A DNA stretch of 64,000 nt from Rhizobium sp. BK313 (GCF_014193655.1 NZ_JACHZQ010000006.1:124001-188000); one strand, 5' to 3'; counted from the stretch's first letter, positions 36,879-45,737 are shown. Notes: generated by a model from the letters alone, not told the origin. Translations and numbers: made by a program.

Positions 36879-37717
36879 CCCTCTACGGCTTCCAACTCTT
36901 GAATGCCCAAAACAAGCTCACTGACGATTGACCGCTTGATTTCAAGGCTCTCCTCGGCTCTCTGCAAAAGCCTTTGCAGACAATCGGAAAATGCTGCTGC
37001 ACGACGAAACACGATCGAATGATTGGCTGCAGCCGCAATGAAAATATCGATCGATGGGACTCGAGATAATTTCGCAAGGTGCAAATGATCCATCCAGAAA
37101 TGGCTCTGATATGGGTTGTTGAACTCCGATGCCGCGAAGATCGCCGCGGTTAGTCCCGCTCTCGAGCATGAGGCATAGTGCTCTTCCATATCAAGCAAAT
37201 AATCTGGAGCATACTGAACAGCCAAGGACGGTGAAACGTGGAGCTTCCTCTTTAATCCCGCATCCGGGAATGTCTGAGGAGAGCAAGCCAGAACGTCGCT
37301 GTCTGCAATAAATCCACCGATTGCCAGCGCGGCATATCCTCCAGACGATTGCCCGAAGACCACGCTGCGCCGGCCAGTCACATGCTCACGGAGAAACGAA
37401 GCAATCCCTGAGATATCTGGCAGGATCTCAGAGCCGCCATACCACCAGCTAATCGTGTCTTGAAAGTAAAACACCCGAGAGCCAACCGAGCGAGCCGCGG
37501 ACAACATTGAAAACCGTTCCAGATTCCCCGCGAAAATAATGAGATCCGTATTGCTCTCCCCGTTGCCCTCAAAAACAACGCACCCCAAGGTATGGGATAC
37601 GTTGTTGAGATCCTGAATTATCAGACGCAGATCATCCAAGGGAATATTGGAAAGCGGTGTCTGCGAATATCTTACGCGAACTCCATGATTGACCGTATCC
37701 TCAAATATTACGCTCAC
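36875..37717 (-). CDS. Alpha/beta-hydrolase-like protein
   Basis: A 280-residue protein with the nucleophile elbow GQSSGG (Ser near residue 120, after RRSVVFG), a conserved oxyanion-type strand (CVVFEGNGES) and a late histidine (AAAANHSIV) that could complete the triad. Family not recognised beyond the fold. It shares an ATGA overlap with the next gene downstream. In this polysaccharide context it could be a deacylase or a glycan-modifying esterase, but that is only inference. Confidence 0.65.
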   Translation of the reverse strand: MSVIFEDTVNHGVRVRYSQTPLSNIPLDDLRLIIQDLNNVSHTLGCVVFEGNGESNTDLIIFAGNLERFSMLSAARSVGSRVFYFQDTISWWYGGSEILPDISGIASFLREHVTGRRSVVFGQSSGGYAALAIGGFIADSDVLACSPQTFPDAGLKRKLHVSPSLAVQYAPDYLLDMEEHYASCSRAGLTAAIFAASEFNNPYQSHFWMDHLHLAKLSRVPSIDIFIAAAANHSIVFRRAAAFSDCLQRLLQRAEESLEIKRSIVSELVLGIQELEAVEG

Positions 37718-37799
37718 TAATATACCTTTTTAGTATGTGCTCCCGATTTCGTGAACGTAGCCAATGATTCTAGAATTGGCAAATGAGGTCAGGGGCCCC

Positions 37800-40289
37800 T
37801 TAATGGTTCTTTCCCATCAATCGTTTGGCAGCAGACATGCCATCAAACCATCCCCGATACTTTTCAGCGATAATTGCATTTCGGAGGTTCGTTTCCTCCT
37901 TGTCTAGATTGTAAAGTGCAGCCGCCTTTCTGAAAGCAAGCTGCTCGTTCTCGACAATCTTCGACAGCTCGATTTCGCTGCTTGGCGCCAGTTCGTAGCC
38001 GAAAAATTGATAGAAGAAACGGGACTCTGTTGCCGATCGTTCGTATGTGTCCTTTGGCCCAAAATCATGGGAATGATAAACCGTGGCTGTCGGCGCGTAG
38101 ATCTTCGAATACCCCGCCTCGATAATCGCTTTCGCCCAGATCTGATCTTCTCCGAAATCAACTTCCGGGTACGGCATTTCCTGCCAGACAGTTCGCCGCA
38201 TGCACGAATTGTTATCGCTGTAGTAGTGCAAGACCTGTCGCCAGCCGATATCGCCGGACGCCCACTTTGCGGGGTCCGTATCCTTTGACAGCAGTAGAGG
38301 AAATCTCAGCATCTCATCGAAATGCTTGTTGATTTCATCTCGGATATGTCGCGGGTGCTCCGGATACGGCAAATGCCGGCCAAATAAACCCGCCGAGGAT
38401 GGGAAATGGTCCATCATTTGACAGATATCGCTTGCCCAATAGCTTGTTGCCGGGATTGCATCCTGGGTTAGAAATGCGATGTATGGGCTATTCCCCAATG
38501 AAGCACCGAAGTTTCGGGTGCGCCCATGCTGGAACTCCCGCTGCGGAATTGTCGTGGTCTTGATATCTTTTTGAGCTGCCAGCCATTCAGCCGTCCCGTC
38601 CCTTGAACTTGAATCAACGCAATAGATCGCCATCTGCGGGTACAGGCTTTGCGAGCGAAGCGCTTCAACTACCTTCTCGATCTCGCCTATGCCGTTATAG
38701 GTCGGTATAACCACATCAAGCAGTTTTTCAGCCGACCTAACCACATTTGGCGCCTTCGCAAGATCCAAGCGCTCCAGTATCGCGGCTTCAACGGCCCTTG
38801 CGGACTTCTCCCAGGTTAGGGCGCCGACCCACTCAAACGCCTTCGCTGCCTGCCTCTGTCTTTCCTCAGGTGAGGCGATCAATTCGTTTATTTTGTTCTT
38901 GATGCTTTCCGGCTGAGGACCAGCGAGAGAAACGATCCCTTCCGGGAAAACGGCCCTTGTGCTTTCGCCGTCCAGCTCTATCAACGGTAGTCCGCACGCC
39001 ATCATTTCTTGCGGTACCAAGGAATAATTGGTGGCAGAGAAACAGATACCGATATCGCAGACGTTATAGAGGTCTGCCAGCGCCGCACTGTCCAGAACTC
39101 CGTGGTTCCACGCCGGATAGTTCACTTCGTTGAATGGAAGCCTTTCCTGACCGTAGAAATGAACTTCGAAATCATCGCGTTCCCTGCCAAGCATATCCAG
39201 TGCCACAAGCGCTAGATTGACACACCGGCGGGATGTGGCTTCGCGAGCATAGACGGCGATCTTCGTCCTCTTACGATCGCCGAACCGCTTAGAAGCCTTT
39301 ATCTTGTAAACCTCATGGTCATAGGCGAGATCGAAGCTACGCGCCCAACGGCCGTATCGCTTAGACATCAAGCCTTTCAGCCAGTCACCGGCACAAATGC
39401 ACGCGAGATCGAAACTGTAGCTCTCCCGTGCAAGCAAGCTGTCTGAGCCTGTTGGATAGAATTCCGGCTCATGGTCTTGAACGAAATAAAACTTCTGCCT
39501 GAACTTTTCTGCCGCGGCCACCGGATAGACCGTGTTCCAGCTTGTGGCAATCAGAGCATCGCCGGCGGCGTCAATCACTCCGTCATCGGTGATTTTTATC
39601 TCGGCTCCTACGCACTGGAAATACTTCACGATATCGTCATATGCGTCTGAAGGCTGCTTATGAAGATCCCCGATGAATACCCAGATCGTGCACTTGTGAC
39701 CCAATGTTTCAAGCAGATGAACCATGCGGAAGATGGTCATGTGTCCACCGCCGCCGCGGCTGAAATCTGGGATGACCCAATGGATATCAAGGCGGCCGGC
39801 TTCAGGTTTCCCGTGAACGGCAGGCTTCCCCTTATATTCCTTCAGTGACGCAATCGCGCTTAAGTAGCCCTGCACTGGTTTAGCGTCTTGGGAATACGCA
39901 ACAGCCAAAGGCCCATCTGGTTTAGCCCGCCTCCCTTCTTTTCGGCCGGCAATGGCGTAATGGACCAACGGGTTAAGTCTATTCTGAAGAATATCCGGAT
40001 AGGCTTCGAGATAGTAATGCGTCGAGAAATCCCGCGAAGGATCGCGCCGTTCCTGCCATCCCCACATGAGATAATGCTCGATCGGGTCGTGCCCAGATTT
40101 TGCAACGTCTGGATTTTGCGAACAGTAGAAATCCACATCAAAGAACGGCCTTACGGACTCAACGTCAGCTTGTGAGAACGTCGACGCCGTTCGTTGCTGA
40201 TTCGCACCCTTCTCCACTGGAGATGGCGCCGCTTGATCGGAGAAAACCGCCTTTACAAAATGACCGAGCCGCTTTCTAATGGTTTTCAT
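37800..40289 (-). CDS. Multidomain glycosyltransferase (WsaF-like GT4 + GT2)
   Basis: An 829-residue cytoplasmic enzyme. Residues ~40-125 contain two short motifs (FFDVDFYCSQNPDV and HYYLEAYPDI) common at the front of rhizobial glycosyltransferases. Residues ~165-520 form a GT-B domain resembling rhamnosyltransferase WsaF (IHWVIPDFSRGGGGHM; FVQDHEPEFYP; FSATNYSLVPQEMMACGLPLIE). Residues ~530-800 form a GT2 GT-A domain (DVVIPTYNG, FLTQDAIPA, a GEDQIWAK motif). It would add two sugars in sequence, likely one of them rhamnose-like (inference). An 80-nt gap separates it from the hydrolase gene. A hairpin lies 36 nt upstream of its start. Confidence 0.85.
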   Translation of the reverse strand: MKTIRKRLGHFVKAVFSDQAAPSPVEKGANQQRTASTFSQADVESVRPFFDVDFYCSQNPDVAKSGHDPIEHYLMWGWQERRDPSRDFSTHYYLEAYPDILQNRLNPLVHYAIAGRKEGRRAKPDGPLAVAYSQDAKPVQGYLSAIASLKEYKGKPAVHGKPEAGRLDIHWVIPDFSRGGGGHMTIFRMVHLLETLGHKCTIWVFIGDLHKQPSDAYDDIVKYFQCVGAEIKITDDGVIDAAGDALIATSWNTVYPVAAAEKFRQKFYFVQDHEPEFYPTGSDSLLARESYSFDLACICAGDWLKGLMSKRYGRWARSFDLAYDHEVYKIKASKRFGDRKRTKIAVYAREATSRRCVNLALVALDMLGRERDDFEVHFYGQERLPFNEVNYPAWNHGVLDSAALADLYNVCDIGICFSATNYSLVPQEMMACGLPLIELDGESTRAVFPEGIVSLAGPQPESIKNKINELIASPEERQRQAAKAFEWVGALTWEKSARAVEAAILERLDLAKAPNVVRSAEKLLDVVIPTYNGIGEIEKVVEALRSQSLYPQMAIYCVDSSSRDGTAEWLAAQKDIKTTTIPQREFQHGRTRNFGASLGNSPYIAFLTQDAIPATSYWASDICQMMDHFPSSAGLFGRHLPYPEHPRHIRDEINKHFDEMLRFPLLLSKDTDPAKWASGDIGWRQVLHYYSDNNSCMRRTVWQEMPYPEVDFGEDQIWAKAIIEAGYSKIYAPTATVYHSHDFGPKDTYERSATESRFFYQFFGYELAPSSEIELSKIVENEQLAFRKAAALYNLDKEETNLRNAIIAEKYRGWFDGMSAAKRLMGKNH

Positions 40290-40324
40290 AATTCAATTTC
40301 CCGACAGGCTTAAAACTACTTTAA

Positions 40325-40348
40325 CGACTGTTATCTGAATAACAGTCG
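40325..40348. promoter_or_regulatory. Perfect 10-bp inverted repeat between divergent genes
   Basis: CGACTGTTAT-ctga-ATAACAGTCG, a 24-nt near-perfect palindrome located 36 bp upstream of the glycosyltransferase start (-) and 33 bp before a small frame on the + strand. No U-run follows on either strand, so an operator is more likely than a terminator. Confidence 0.5.
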
Positions 40349-40380
40349 ATCAAGGCGCGTCAAGGCCTACGGGAAACAGT

Positions 40381-40620
40381 TTGTCTTACGAACAATGGAA
40401 AAGAGCAATCGTGGACAAGAGCCAAGAGGACCATTTCGCTTCATTGATCGCAACGCAGACGGCGATCCTTGCCAAAGTTTGCAATCTCCTGGTCAGCAAG
40501 AATATCGTTAGCCGCACAGAGTTCGTAAATGAAATGCATAAATTGCTGTCGATTGGCCTTGCCGCATCCCCCCAAAGGATCGGACCGCTAAACCATCTTC
40601 TCGCTTTGATAGATCAGTGA
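40381..40620 (+). CDS. Small hypothetical protein
   Basis: A 79-residue helical, soluble protein with a TTG start preceded weakly by ACGGGA; a GTG at 40411 is an alternative. The composition is protein-like (EDHFASLIATQTAILAKV..., FVNEMHKLLSIGLAAS). No family recognised. Its end overlaps the convergent periplasmic gene by 7 nt. Confidence 0.4.
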   Translation: MSYEQWKRAIVDKSQEDHFASLIATQTAILAKVCNLLVSKNIVSRTEFVNEMHKLLSIGLAASPQRIGPLNHLLALIDQ

Positions 40621-40883
40621 GCAACCTGCCCCGGCTGACCGAGCTTCTGTTGCGCCAATGAAACCGACTGCGCAATTTGGAGGGCCGTAACGGTTCCCGG
40701 CGACAGACCCATCTGCCTAATTGCAGTGTCCAAAATCTGGGGCAACGCAGCGACCTGTTCCGCAGTCAGAGTAATTGTCACGGAATTCGCCGGCGCAGGT
40801 GGGACTGGCTTAACTTCTTCAGCGGAAACGCCCGTCGCTAAGCCAGTGACAAATACAAATGCAGTTGCAATTCTTTTCAGCAT
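40614..40883 (-). CDS. Small exported protein
   Basis: An 89-residue protein with a typical signal peptide (MLKRIATAFVFVTGLATGVSA, split after SA) and a proline-rich start of the mature part, then a short helical domain (LTAEQVAALPQILDTAIRQM; ALQIAQSVSLAQQKLG). The ATG at 40883 has GAGGA at the right distance; longer upstream starts do not. Family not recognised; the pattern is common for small periplasmic or phage-linked proteins in rhizobia. Confidence 0.62.
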   Translation of the reverse strand: MLKRIATAFVFVTGLATGVSAEEVKPVPPAPANSVTITLTAEQVAALPQILDTAIRQMGLSPGTVTALQIAQSVSLAQQKLGQPGQVAH

Positions 40884-40891
40884 TTTAATCC

Positions 40892-41655
40892 TCAACATGA
40901 ACCTACAGCGTGAGCATAAAGAACGCCATTGGGGTCGACACACACAGCGCGGTTGCCTGTTCCGATAAGGCTAGACAGGATAACCGTGCCCAGGCCGCGA
41001 TTGATGATGATAGGAGTGCTCAGGAACGCCCCGGTATCGGAGAACGCAGCGAACGCAAAATTCTTGCCCGCATTGCCACCGGTTTCAGCGGTTGAGGTTG
41101 CCCCAACCGTCCAACGCAGAGAACCGCCAGAATAGATGTTCGTGACACGGTTTGAAGTACCAGCCGCACCATTCAGTCCGAGTGCAGTCGATAGAGTCGC
41201 CTCAGCCGGCTTCAGGATCAGCGAATTACTACCGCTTGTTGCGGTCGAGTAGACATCCCAAGCACTGGTATTCGCCGCGGAGTACCACGTCAGGCTATGG
41301 CTGGGGGCCATGCCGATCGCCGGGGCGATGCGACCGGCTGCGATATCCAGCGATGTACTCCCGAAGAGATACCAATCTCGGCAGCCGCGCCATTAGTCAC
41401 CATCTCTATGTAGGAGCTGATGTTCTGCGGATTGGCATGCTGACCATCGCCAGAGGTATAGCGCTTAACCGTGGTATGGCCAATCGGATTATAGCTGTGC
41501 GGGTCCGCCGCGGCAGTCGCCCAGCTGCGGCAAAGCGAGCTTAGAGCTGCGGCAGACCTGACATACCCATAGCAACAATCGCTCGTAAACGATTGGCAAT
41601 ATAGGCCAGGTGGCAGGTCATCGATGAATTCGGCCGCTGGGTTAGCCCAAGACAC
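40892..41655 (-). pseudogene. Phage tail-fibre-like protein, frameshifted
   Basis: The frame 40892-41311 encodes repeats like those of phage tail or structural proteins (SLRWTVGATSTAETGGNAGKN, FSDTGAFLSTPIIINRGLG, VCVDPNGVLYAH). The preceding frame (41655 to ~41360, GTG start) ends its sensible part at EIGISSG. Shifting frame there continues STSLDIAAGRIAPAIGMAPS into the second frame, so a single base appears lost near 41360. An alternative is that the ATG at 41311 starts a short intact protein. Assignment to phage is by sequence style only. Confidence 0.5.
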
Positions 41656-41720
41656 CGCTTACGAGTGCGCGAAGTGGCGGCATGAACAAGTTCGGGCGCG
41701 CCGCAGGCGGCGAATAACAA

Positions 41721-41924
41721 CTATTCCGCGGCAGCCAGAGCTTCATAGTCCCTTGCCGCACTCTCAATCGCGTCGAGGCAATTCAACAGAGCAACCATGT
41801 CGCAAGCCTCCGGCCAGCCCATGCCGGTCAATGGGACGTCATCAAGCTTTGCGGGCTGCACTGTCACCCCATCGACCACCAGCCACTTACCGTCGACATC
41901 GTGTCGAAGATTGTATCGTCGCAT
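41721..41924 (-). CDS. Small conserved-looking hypothetical protein
   Basis: A 67-residue acidic protein (MRRYNLRHDVDGKWLVVDG..., WPEACDMVALLNCLDAIES). The ATG at 41924 has an excellent GGAGGAG site 6 nt upstream, which favours it over an ATG five codons earlier. It resembles short uncharacterised rhizobial proteins with a 'YxxRxDxxGxW.V.D..TG' pattern. Function unknown. Confidence 0.55.
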   Translation of the reverse strand: MRRYNLRHDVDGKWLVVDGVTVQPAKLDDVPLTGMGWPEACDMVALLNCLDAIESAARDYEALAAAE

Positions 41925-41939
41925 CACGAACTCCTCCAT

Positions 41940-42190
41940 CGGCGGGCGACCCTAAACACAAGACGCTAATTTTGAAAGCACTAAAAACACCGATCTCTAC
42001 GGTGGCTGCGAACGAAAACGCGCCGGCAATCGCGGCAAGCAAGCCCACCGGCTGCCGTTGTCCGAGCGCAGAGGCAGCGACATCACGCATGGAACCGTGG
42101 ACGAAATGGCAGAAAGTTCGTAAATCACCGCGGTCAGCGCGCATGTCGGCGGCGTTTTCTTGTGGGTCACACGCCTGCGCTAAACGCGGA
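41940..42190. other. Intergenic stretch, no supported gene
   Basis: A weak 85-codon minus-strand frame (41887-42144) has no ribosome site and one hydrophobic segment. I do not call it. No other structure is seen up to the terminator at 42192. Confidence 0.4.
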
Positions 42191-42191
42191 C

Positions 42192-42221
42192 AAAAAGACC
42201 GCCCCGGGCTGCGAGGCGGTC
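42192..42221 (-). terminator. Rho-independent terminator (minus strand)
   Basis: The stem GACCGCC / GGCGGTC (7 bp, 11-nt loop) is followed on the minus strand by TTTTT. It would end a transcript coming from the right. No convincing minus-strand protein gene lies upstream within 700 bp, so it may terminate a small RNA. Confidence 0.65.
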
Positions 42222-42224
42222 GAT

Positions 42225-42274
42225 GCGGATTGGCATCCGCGACCTTTGGTGTGTAGGGGGCAAGAACACCAAAG
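42225..42274 (-). ncRNA. Possible small structured RNA ahead of the terminator
   Basis: Two further hairpins directly precede the terminator on the minus strand: CTTTGGTGT / ACACCAAAG (9 bp, 42244-42252 with 42266-42274) and GCGGAT / ATCCGC (6 bp, 42225-42230 with 42235-42240). Three stems in a row ending in an intrinsic terminator is the layout of a small RNA. A 52-codon frame overlaps them but has no ribosome site. The 5' end and promoter were not located. Confidence 0.35.
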
Positions 42275-42402
42275 TCGTTGGTGGGCTATCGCCCCATTGA
42301 GAGGAAGATATTGAGGCGATGAGGAAGGCTATCATCACGCAGCGCCTTTTGAAATTATACAGAGGTTGGCCCAAATGAGACCCAGGTATGAGGCATACAA
42401 GC

Positions 42403-42428
42403 GTGTTGCAAGGAATAATCTGCAACAC
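42403..42428. promoter_or_regulatory. Inverted repeat GTGTTGCA-N10-TGCAACAC
   Basis: A perfect 8-bp inverted repeat with a 10-nt spacer in a gene-free stretch. It is suited to be a protein-binding site or a hairpin. It lies about 500 bp before the polysaccharide operon start. Confidence 0.4.
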
Positions 42429-42429
42429 A

Positions 42430-42923
42430 TTGAAAAGCCAGGAAATCCGCTCGTTGTTAACCCTGAACCGGAAAATGTGGGTACTACGGGGATTTAGTGG
42501 GAAAAGACGAGAACAAGGCCGCGTGGGAGAGTGCTGAACATTCTTCAATTGGCTTCGCAACTGCCCTCAACTATTGCTTGCTCTGTCAGAAATTGCATTC
42601 TAAGTGGCCCTCGCCTGCGAATCCCCAATAATAATAGGTCGTCGTTGCAAGGGATCGGACGGCACCAGTGCTAGCGATAAACAATACGCTGGGGCCGTGC
42701 GGCTCGAAGCCCTTGAAGAAGTAGAACGCGCAGACCCGTTCGGCAAATTTGTCGATAACAGTGCACAGGCTTCAACGGTGTCAGCGCCGACCACAGCAAA
42801 ACGGCTTTGGTCGTTGTTTTCGTATTAGAGAAAGGCTAAACGGGGCGGGATAAACTAAAACCGCCCACATCAGGCCTATCAAATTACTTGTCTGGCCTCA
42901 TCAGGGTCGTGCCGAAAGGAGAA
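42430..42923. other. Leader region before the polysaccharide operon
   Basis: About 490 bp without a secure gene. A 74-codon + frame from a GTG at 42604 lacks a ribosome site and I do not call it. A GGGCGG / CCGCCC stem (about 42844-42867) lies 55 bp before the gmd start. The promoter of the 43-64 kb operon is probably here, but no clear boxes were identified. Confidence 0.4.
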
Positions 42924-43904
42924 ATGAAATTGGCGAAGAAAGCGTTGATAACAGGCATTACAGGTCAGGACGGCGCCTATCTTGCAGAACTATTGCTGCA
43001 GAAGGGTTATGAAGTTCACGGCCTTGCTCGGAGATCAAGCACTTCCGACGTCAATCTTAGCCGGTTGCAATGGCTTGGCATCGAGCGCGAGGTTCAAATT
43101 GTTGACGGAAATCTGCTGGATCTCTCCGGCCTCATTCGAACGATGCGCGACGTCAAACCTGATGAAGTCTACAATCTTGCTGCACAGTCTTTCGTGCGAT
43201 CCTCCTGGCAGCAGCCATTCTTGACGGGACAAGTCACCGGTCTCGGCGTGACGAATGTCCTTGAAGCCGTTCGTTTGGAAAGCTCCGACGCCCGTTTTTA
43301 TCAGGCGTCGTCTTCCGAAATGTACGGCCTCATTCAGGAGCCAATGCAGTCTGAGACGACTCCTTTCTACCCGCGCTCACCCTATGCAGTTGCGAAACTC
43401 TATGGCCATTGGCTAACCGTGAACTATCGCGAAAGCTTTGGCCTTCATGCCTCGAGCGGCATTTTATTCAATCACGAATCTCCCCTGCGTGGCATTGAGT
43501 TCGTGACCAGAAAGGTCACCGATAGTGTCGCTCGGATTAAGCTCGGCCTCGCGACGGAGCTCCGCCTCGGAAACATCGATGCGAAGAGGGATTGGGGGCA
43601 TTCCAAAGACTACGTGCGCGCCATGTGGCTGATGTTGCAGCAGGATGTGCCCGACGATTACGTCATTGCAACGGGACGCACAACAACGGTACGCGACATG
43701 TGCGCGATTGCCTTCAAACATGCTGGTCTCGATATGGATAAACATCTTATCATCGACCCCGTGCTCTTCCGTCCCGCGGAAGTAGACATCCTTCTCGGCG
43801 ACTCGACCAAGGCTCGACAGAAATTTGGCTGGGAGCCCAAGATTACGCTCGAAGACATGATTATCGAGATGGTTGAAGCCGATCTGAAGCGGCTCATGAA
43901 ATGA
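42924..43904 (+). CDS. gmd: GDP-mannose 4,6-dehydratase
   Basis: A 326-residue short-chain-dehydrogenase-type enzyme converting GDP-D-mannose to GDP-4-keto-6-deoxy-D-mannose. The NADP site GITGQDGAYL lies at the N-terminus. The catalytic set is SSSEMYG (Ser/Glu) and YAVAKLY (Tyr-x3-Lys), with RSPYAVAK, NHESPLRG and the RRSS loop also as in Gmd. The ATG at 42924 has AAGGAG 4 nt upstream, so an upstream in-frame start at 42888 is rejected. It is the first gene of the polysaccharide operon, 29 nt before the reductase that uses its product. Confidence 0.93.
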   Translation: MKLAKKALITGITGQDGAYLAELLLQKGYEVHGLARRSSTSDVNLSRLQWLGIEREVQIVDGNLLDLSGLIRTMRDVKPDEVYNLAAQSFVRSSWQQPFLTGQVTGLGVTNVLEAVRLESSDARFYQASSSEMYGLIQEPMQSETTPFYPRSPYAVAKLYGHWLTVNYRESFGLHASSGILFNHESPLRGIEFVTRKVTDSVARIKLGLATELRLGNIDAKRDWGHSKDYVRAMWLMLQQDVPDDYVIATGRTTTVRDMCAIAFKHAGLDMDKHLIIDPVLFRPAEVDILLGDSTKARQKFGWEPKITLEDMIIEMVEADLKRLMK

Positions 43905-43933
43905 TACCTGGTTCCAGCTCCTAGGTCCTGTCC

Positions 43934-44902
43934 ATGCCTCGCGAACATCGTCTTCTCATAACAGGTGCCAACGGCTTCGTCGGCACCTGGCTGCAACGCG
44001 AACTTGAAACACGCCGGCTTCAAGACGGCATCGATTTGACGGTATTGACCGCAGGTCATGGCGAGGTATCGGGTCTGACGGCGGATGTCGCCGACAAGAG
44101 CCAGGCGATGGCGCTTGTCGAGACCTCCCGCCCCTCGGCGATCATTCATCTTGCCGCGATTGCCGCCCCTAGCGATGCCCGCAAGGCTCCCGATCGCGCC
44201 TGGGATGTAAACTTTCGCGGAACGATGAATCTCGCTTACGCTCTGATGGAGTTTGCTCCGGATGCCCGCTTCATTTTCGCGGGGAGTTCAGAGGCTTATG
44301 GCGCCTCCTTTATCGAGAAGGCAGGCGCGCCGCTCGACGAAGATGCTGCGCTCAAACCCATGGGCGTTTATGGCGCGACGAAGGCCGCGGCAGATATGCT
44401 ACTCGGCCAGCTCGCATATGAGGGAATGAAGACAATCCGCTTCCGCCCCTTCAATCATACCGGGCCGGGGCAAACAGACGCTTATGTCGTCCCTGCCTTT
44501 GCGAAGCAGATTGCGGAGATTGAAGCGGGTCTTCGTCCTCCGATTCTCAGCGTCGGAAATCTCTCTGGATTTCGAGATTTCCTCGATGCCCGGGACGTCG
44601 TGCGCGCCTATGCCGACGCGGCACTCGGCGATCTGGCCCCGAACGTTCTTGGCAAGGCTTTCAATTTGTCGTCAGGCCGACCGACGCAAATTCGCCGCAT
44701 ACTCGATCTGCTCATAGAGCTGTCACGAGTAGAGGTTGATATCGAAATCGACCCACAGCGCTTGAGAGGCTCGGAAGTGCAAACGGCATCCGGTCAAAAC
44801 AAGGCTGCGCTTGCCGCTTTTGGATGGAAGCCGAAATTCGAGTTGCGCGACACACTCAATGATGTCCTTGCTGAATGGCGTCAGCGGGTGAAATCGCGAT
44901 AG
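43934..44902 (+). CDS. rmd: GDP-6-deoxy-D-lyxo-4-hexulose reductase-like SDR (Rmd-like)
   Basis: A 322-residue extended SDR with a TGANGFVG cofactor site, a GSSEAYG serine segment and YGATKAAAD (Tyr-x3-Lys). Its position right after gmd and its pattern (FNHTGPGQ, GNLSGFRDFLDARDVVRAY) fit Rmd, which reduces the Gmd product to GDP-D-rhamnose. GDP-L-fucose synthase is less likely because of the Rmd-type FRDFLD segment. A GDP-talose-forming reductase cannot be fully excluded. Confidence 0.82.
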   Translation: MPREHRLLITGANGFVGTWLQRELETRRLQDGIDLTVLTAGHGEVSGLTADVADKSQAMALVETSRPSAIIHLAAIAAPSDARKAPDRAWDVNFRGTMNLAYALMEFAPDARFIFAGSSEAYGASFIEKAGAPLDEDAALKPMGVYGATKAAADMLLGQLAYEGMKTIRFRPFNHTGPGQTDAYVVPAFAKQIAEIEAGLRPPILSVGNLSGFRDFLDARDVVRAYADAALGDLAPNVLGKAFNLSSGRPTQIRRILDLLIELSRVEVDIEIDPQRLRGSEVQTASGQNKAALAAFGWKPKFELRDTLNDVLAEWRQRVKSR

Positions 44903-44951
44903 TGCCGGCATCCGCCACGCACCACATTGCCTAAGGGCCGGAGATAAGGAT

Positions 44952-45737
44952 TTGCTGAGAAGCATCTGGAACTACCGACATTTCATCATCGCCTCCATCA
45001 AGGGAGAGTTGCGGGGACGCTTTGCGCGATCGCGCCTTGGGGCACTGTGGTTTATCTTGCACCCCTTGGCTCAGGCGCTGATATTTTCGATCGTCCTGTC
45101 AGAGGTCATGCGGGCGAAGATGCCGAATATGACCAACCCTGCTGCCTATCCAATCTATCTGCTCTCAGGCATGGCCGCTTGGGGCTTGTTCAGCGAAATT
45201 CTGATGCGCAGCATGAATGTCTTCATCGAGCAGGCCGCGGCCCTAAAGAAGATCTCCTTTCCACGGCTGTGCCTGCCGATCATTGTCTGGGGCAGCGCAT
45301 TGATCAACCACGTACTCCTACTTGTTTCGATTGCTGTCATCTTCCTGTTCTTTGGACAATATCCCGGTCTTGCCTGGCTTTATCTAATTCCCGGGATGCT
45401 ATTGATCTCCGCCTTAGCCTTCGGCATCGGCGTCTTCCTAGGCGTTCTGAACGTTTTCGTGCGCGATGTCGCGCAGGCCATGACCGTCGTAATGCAATTG
45501 TGGTTTTGGTTCACGCCTATCGTCTACGTGAAATCGGCGGTGCCAGAGAGTTTCCAAAACCTGCTGCGGTTCAATCCGATGGCCTCTTTGGTCAACCTCT
45601 ATCAGAACGCCCTACTATTGAACGAGGGCCCATCATGGATGGGAATCCTGCCGTCCGTGGTGGTGGGCGCGATCATGGTACTGTTGGCGTTCACTCTCTT
45701 CCGGCGGGCCAGCGCCGATCTGGTGGACGCACTCTGA
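44952..45737 (+). CDS. wzm: O-antigen/polysaccharide ABC transporter permease (Wzm)
   Basis: A 261-residue inner-membrane protein with six predicted helices. The amphipathic N-terminus (RHFIIASIKGELRGRFARSRLG) and the LGALWFILHPLAQALIF start of helix 1 are typical of Wzm. It forms the channel that flips a completed, lipid-linked polysaccharide. It starts at TTG (44952) with a GGAGATAAGGA leader. Its stop overlaps the ATPase start by one base (TGATG), so the two subunits are coupled. Confidence 0.9.
   Translation: MLRSIWNYRHFIIASIKGELRGRFARSRLGALWFILHPLAQALIFSIVLSEVMRAKMPNMTNPAAYPIYLLSGMAAWGLFSEILMRSMNVFIEQAAALKKISFPRLCLPIIVWGSALINHVLLLVSIAVIFLFFGQYPGLAWLYLIPGMLLISALAFGIGVFLGVLNVFVRDVAQAMTVVMQLWFWFTPIVYVKSAVPESFQNLLRFNPMASLVNLYQNALLLNEGPSWMGILPSVVVGAIMVLLAFTLFRRASADLVDAL

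Noticed and set aside
37760..37780. Short inverted repeat GCCAAT-N9-ATTGGC between the glycosyltransferase and hydrolase genes
   Set aside because: It is only 6 bp, has no U-run and is not near a convincing promoter, so it is too weak to call.
41887..42144. An 85-codon minus-strand frame with one hydrophobic stretch
   Set aside because: It has no ribosome site, overlaps the better-supported small gene at 41721-41924 and has no recognisable pattern.
42604..42828. A 74-codon + strand frame from a GTG
   Set aside because: It has no Shine-Dalgarno and low-complexity composition; an equally long frame exists on the other strand.
33907..42923. An intact prophage or integrative element
   Set aside because: Only fragments resemble phage genes; no integrase, terminase, capsid gene or attachment-site tRNA was seen.
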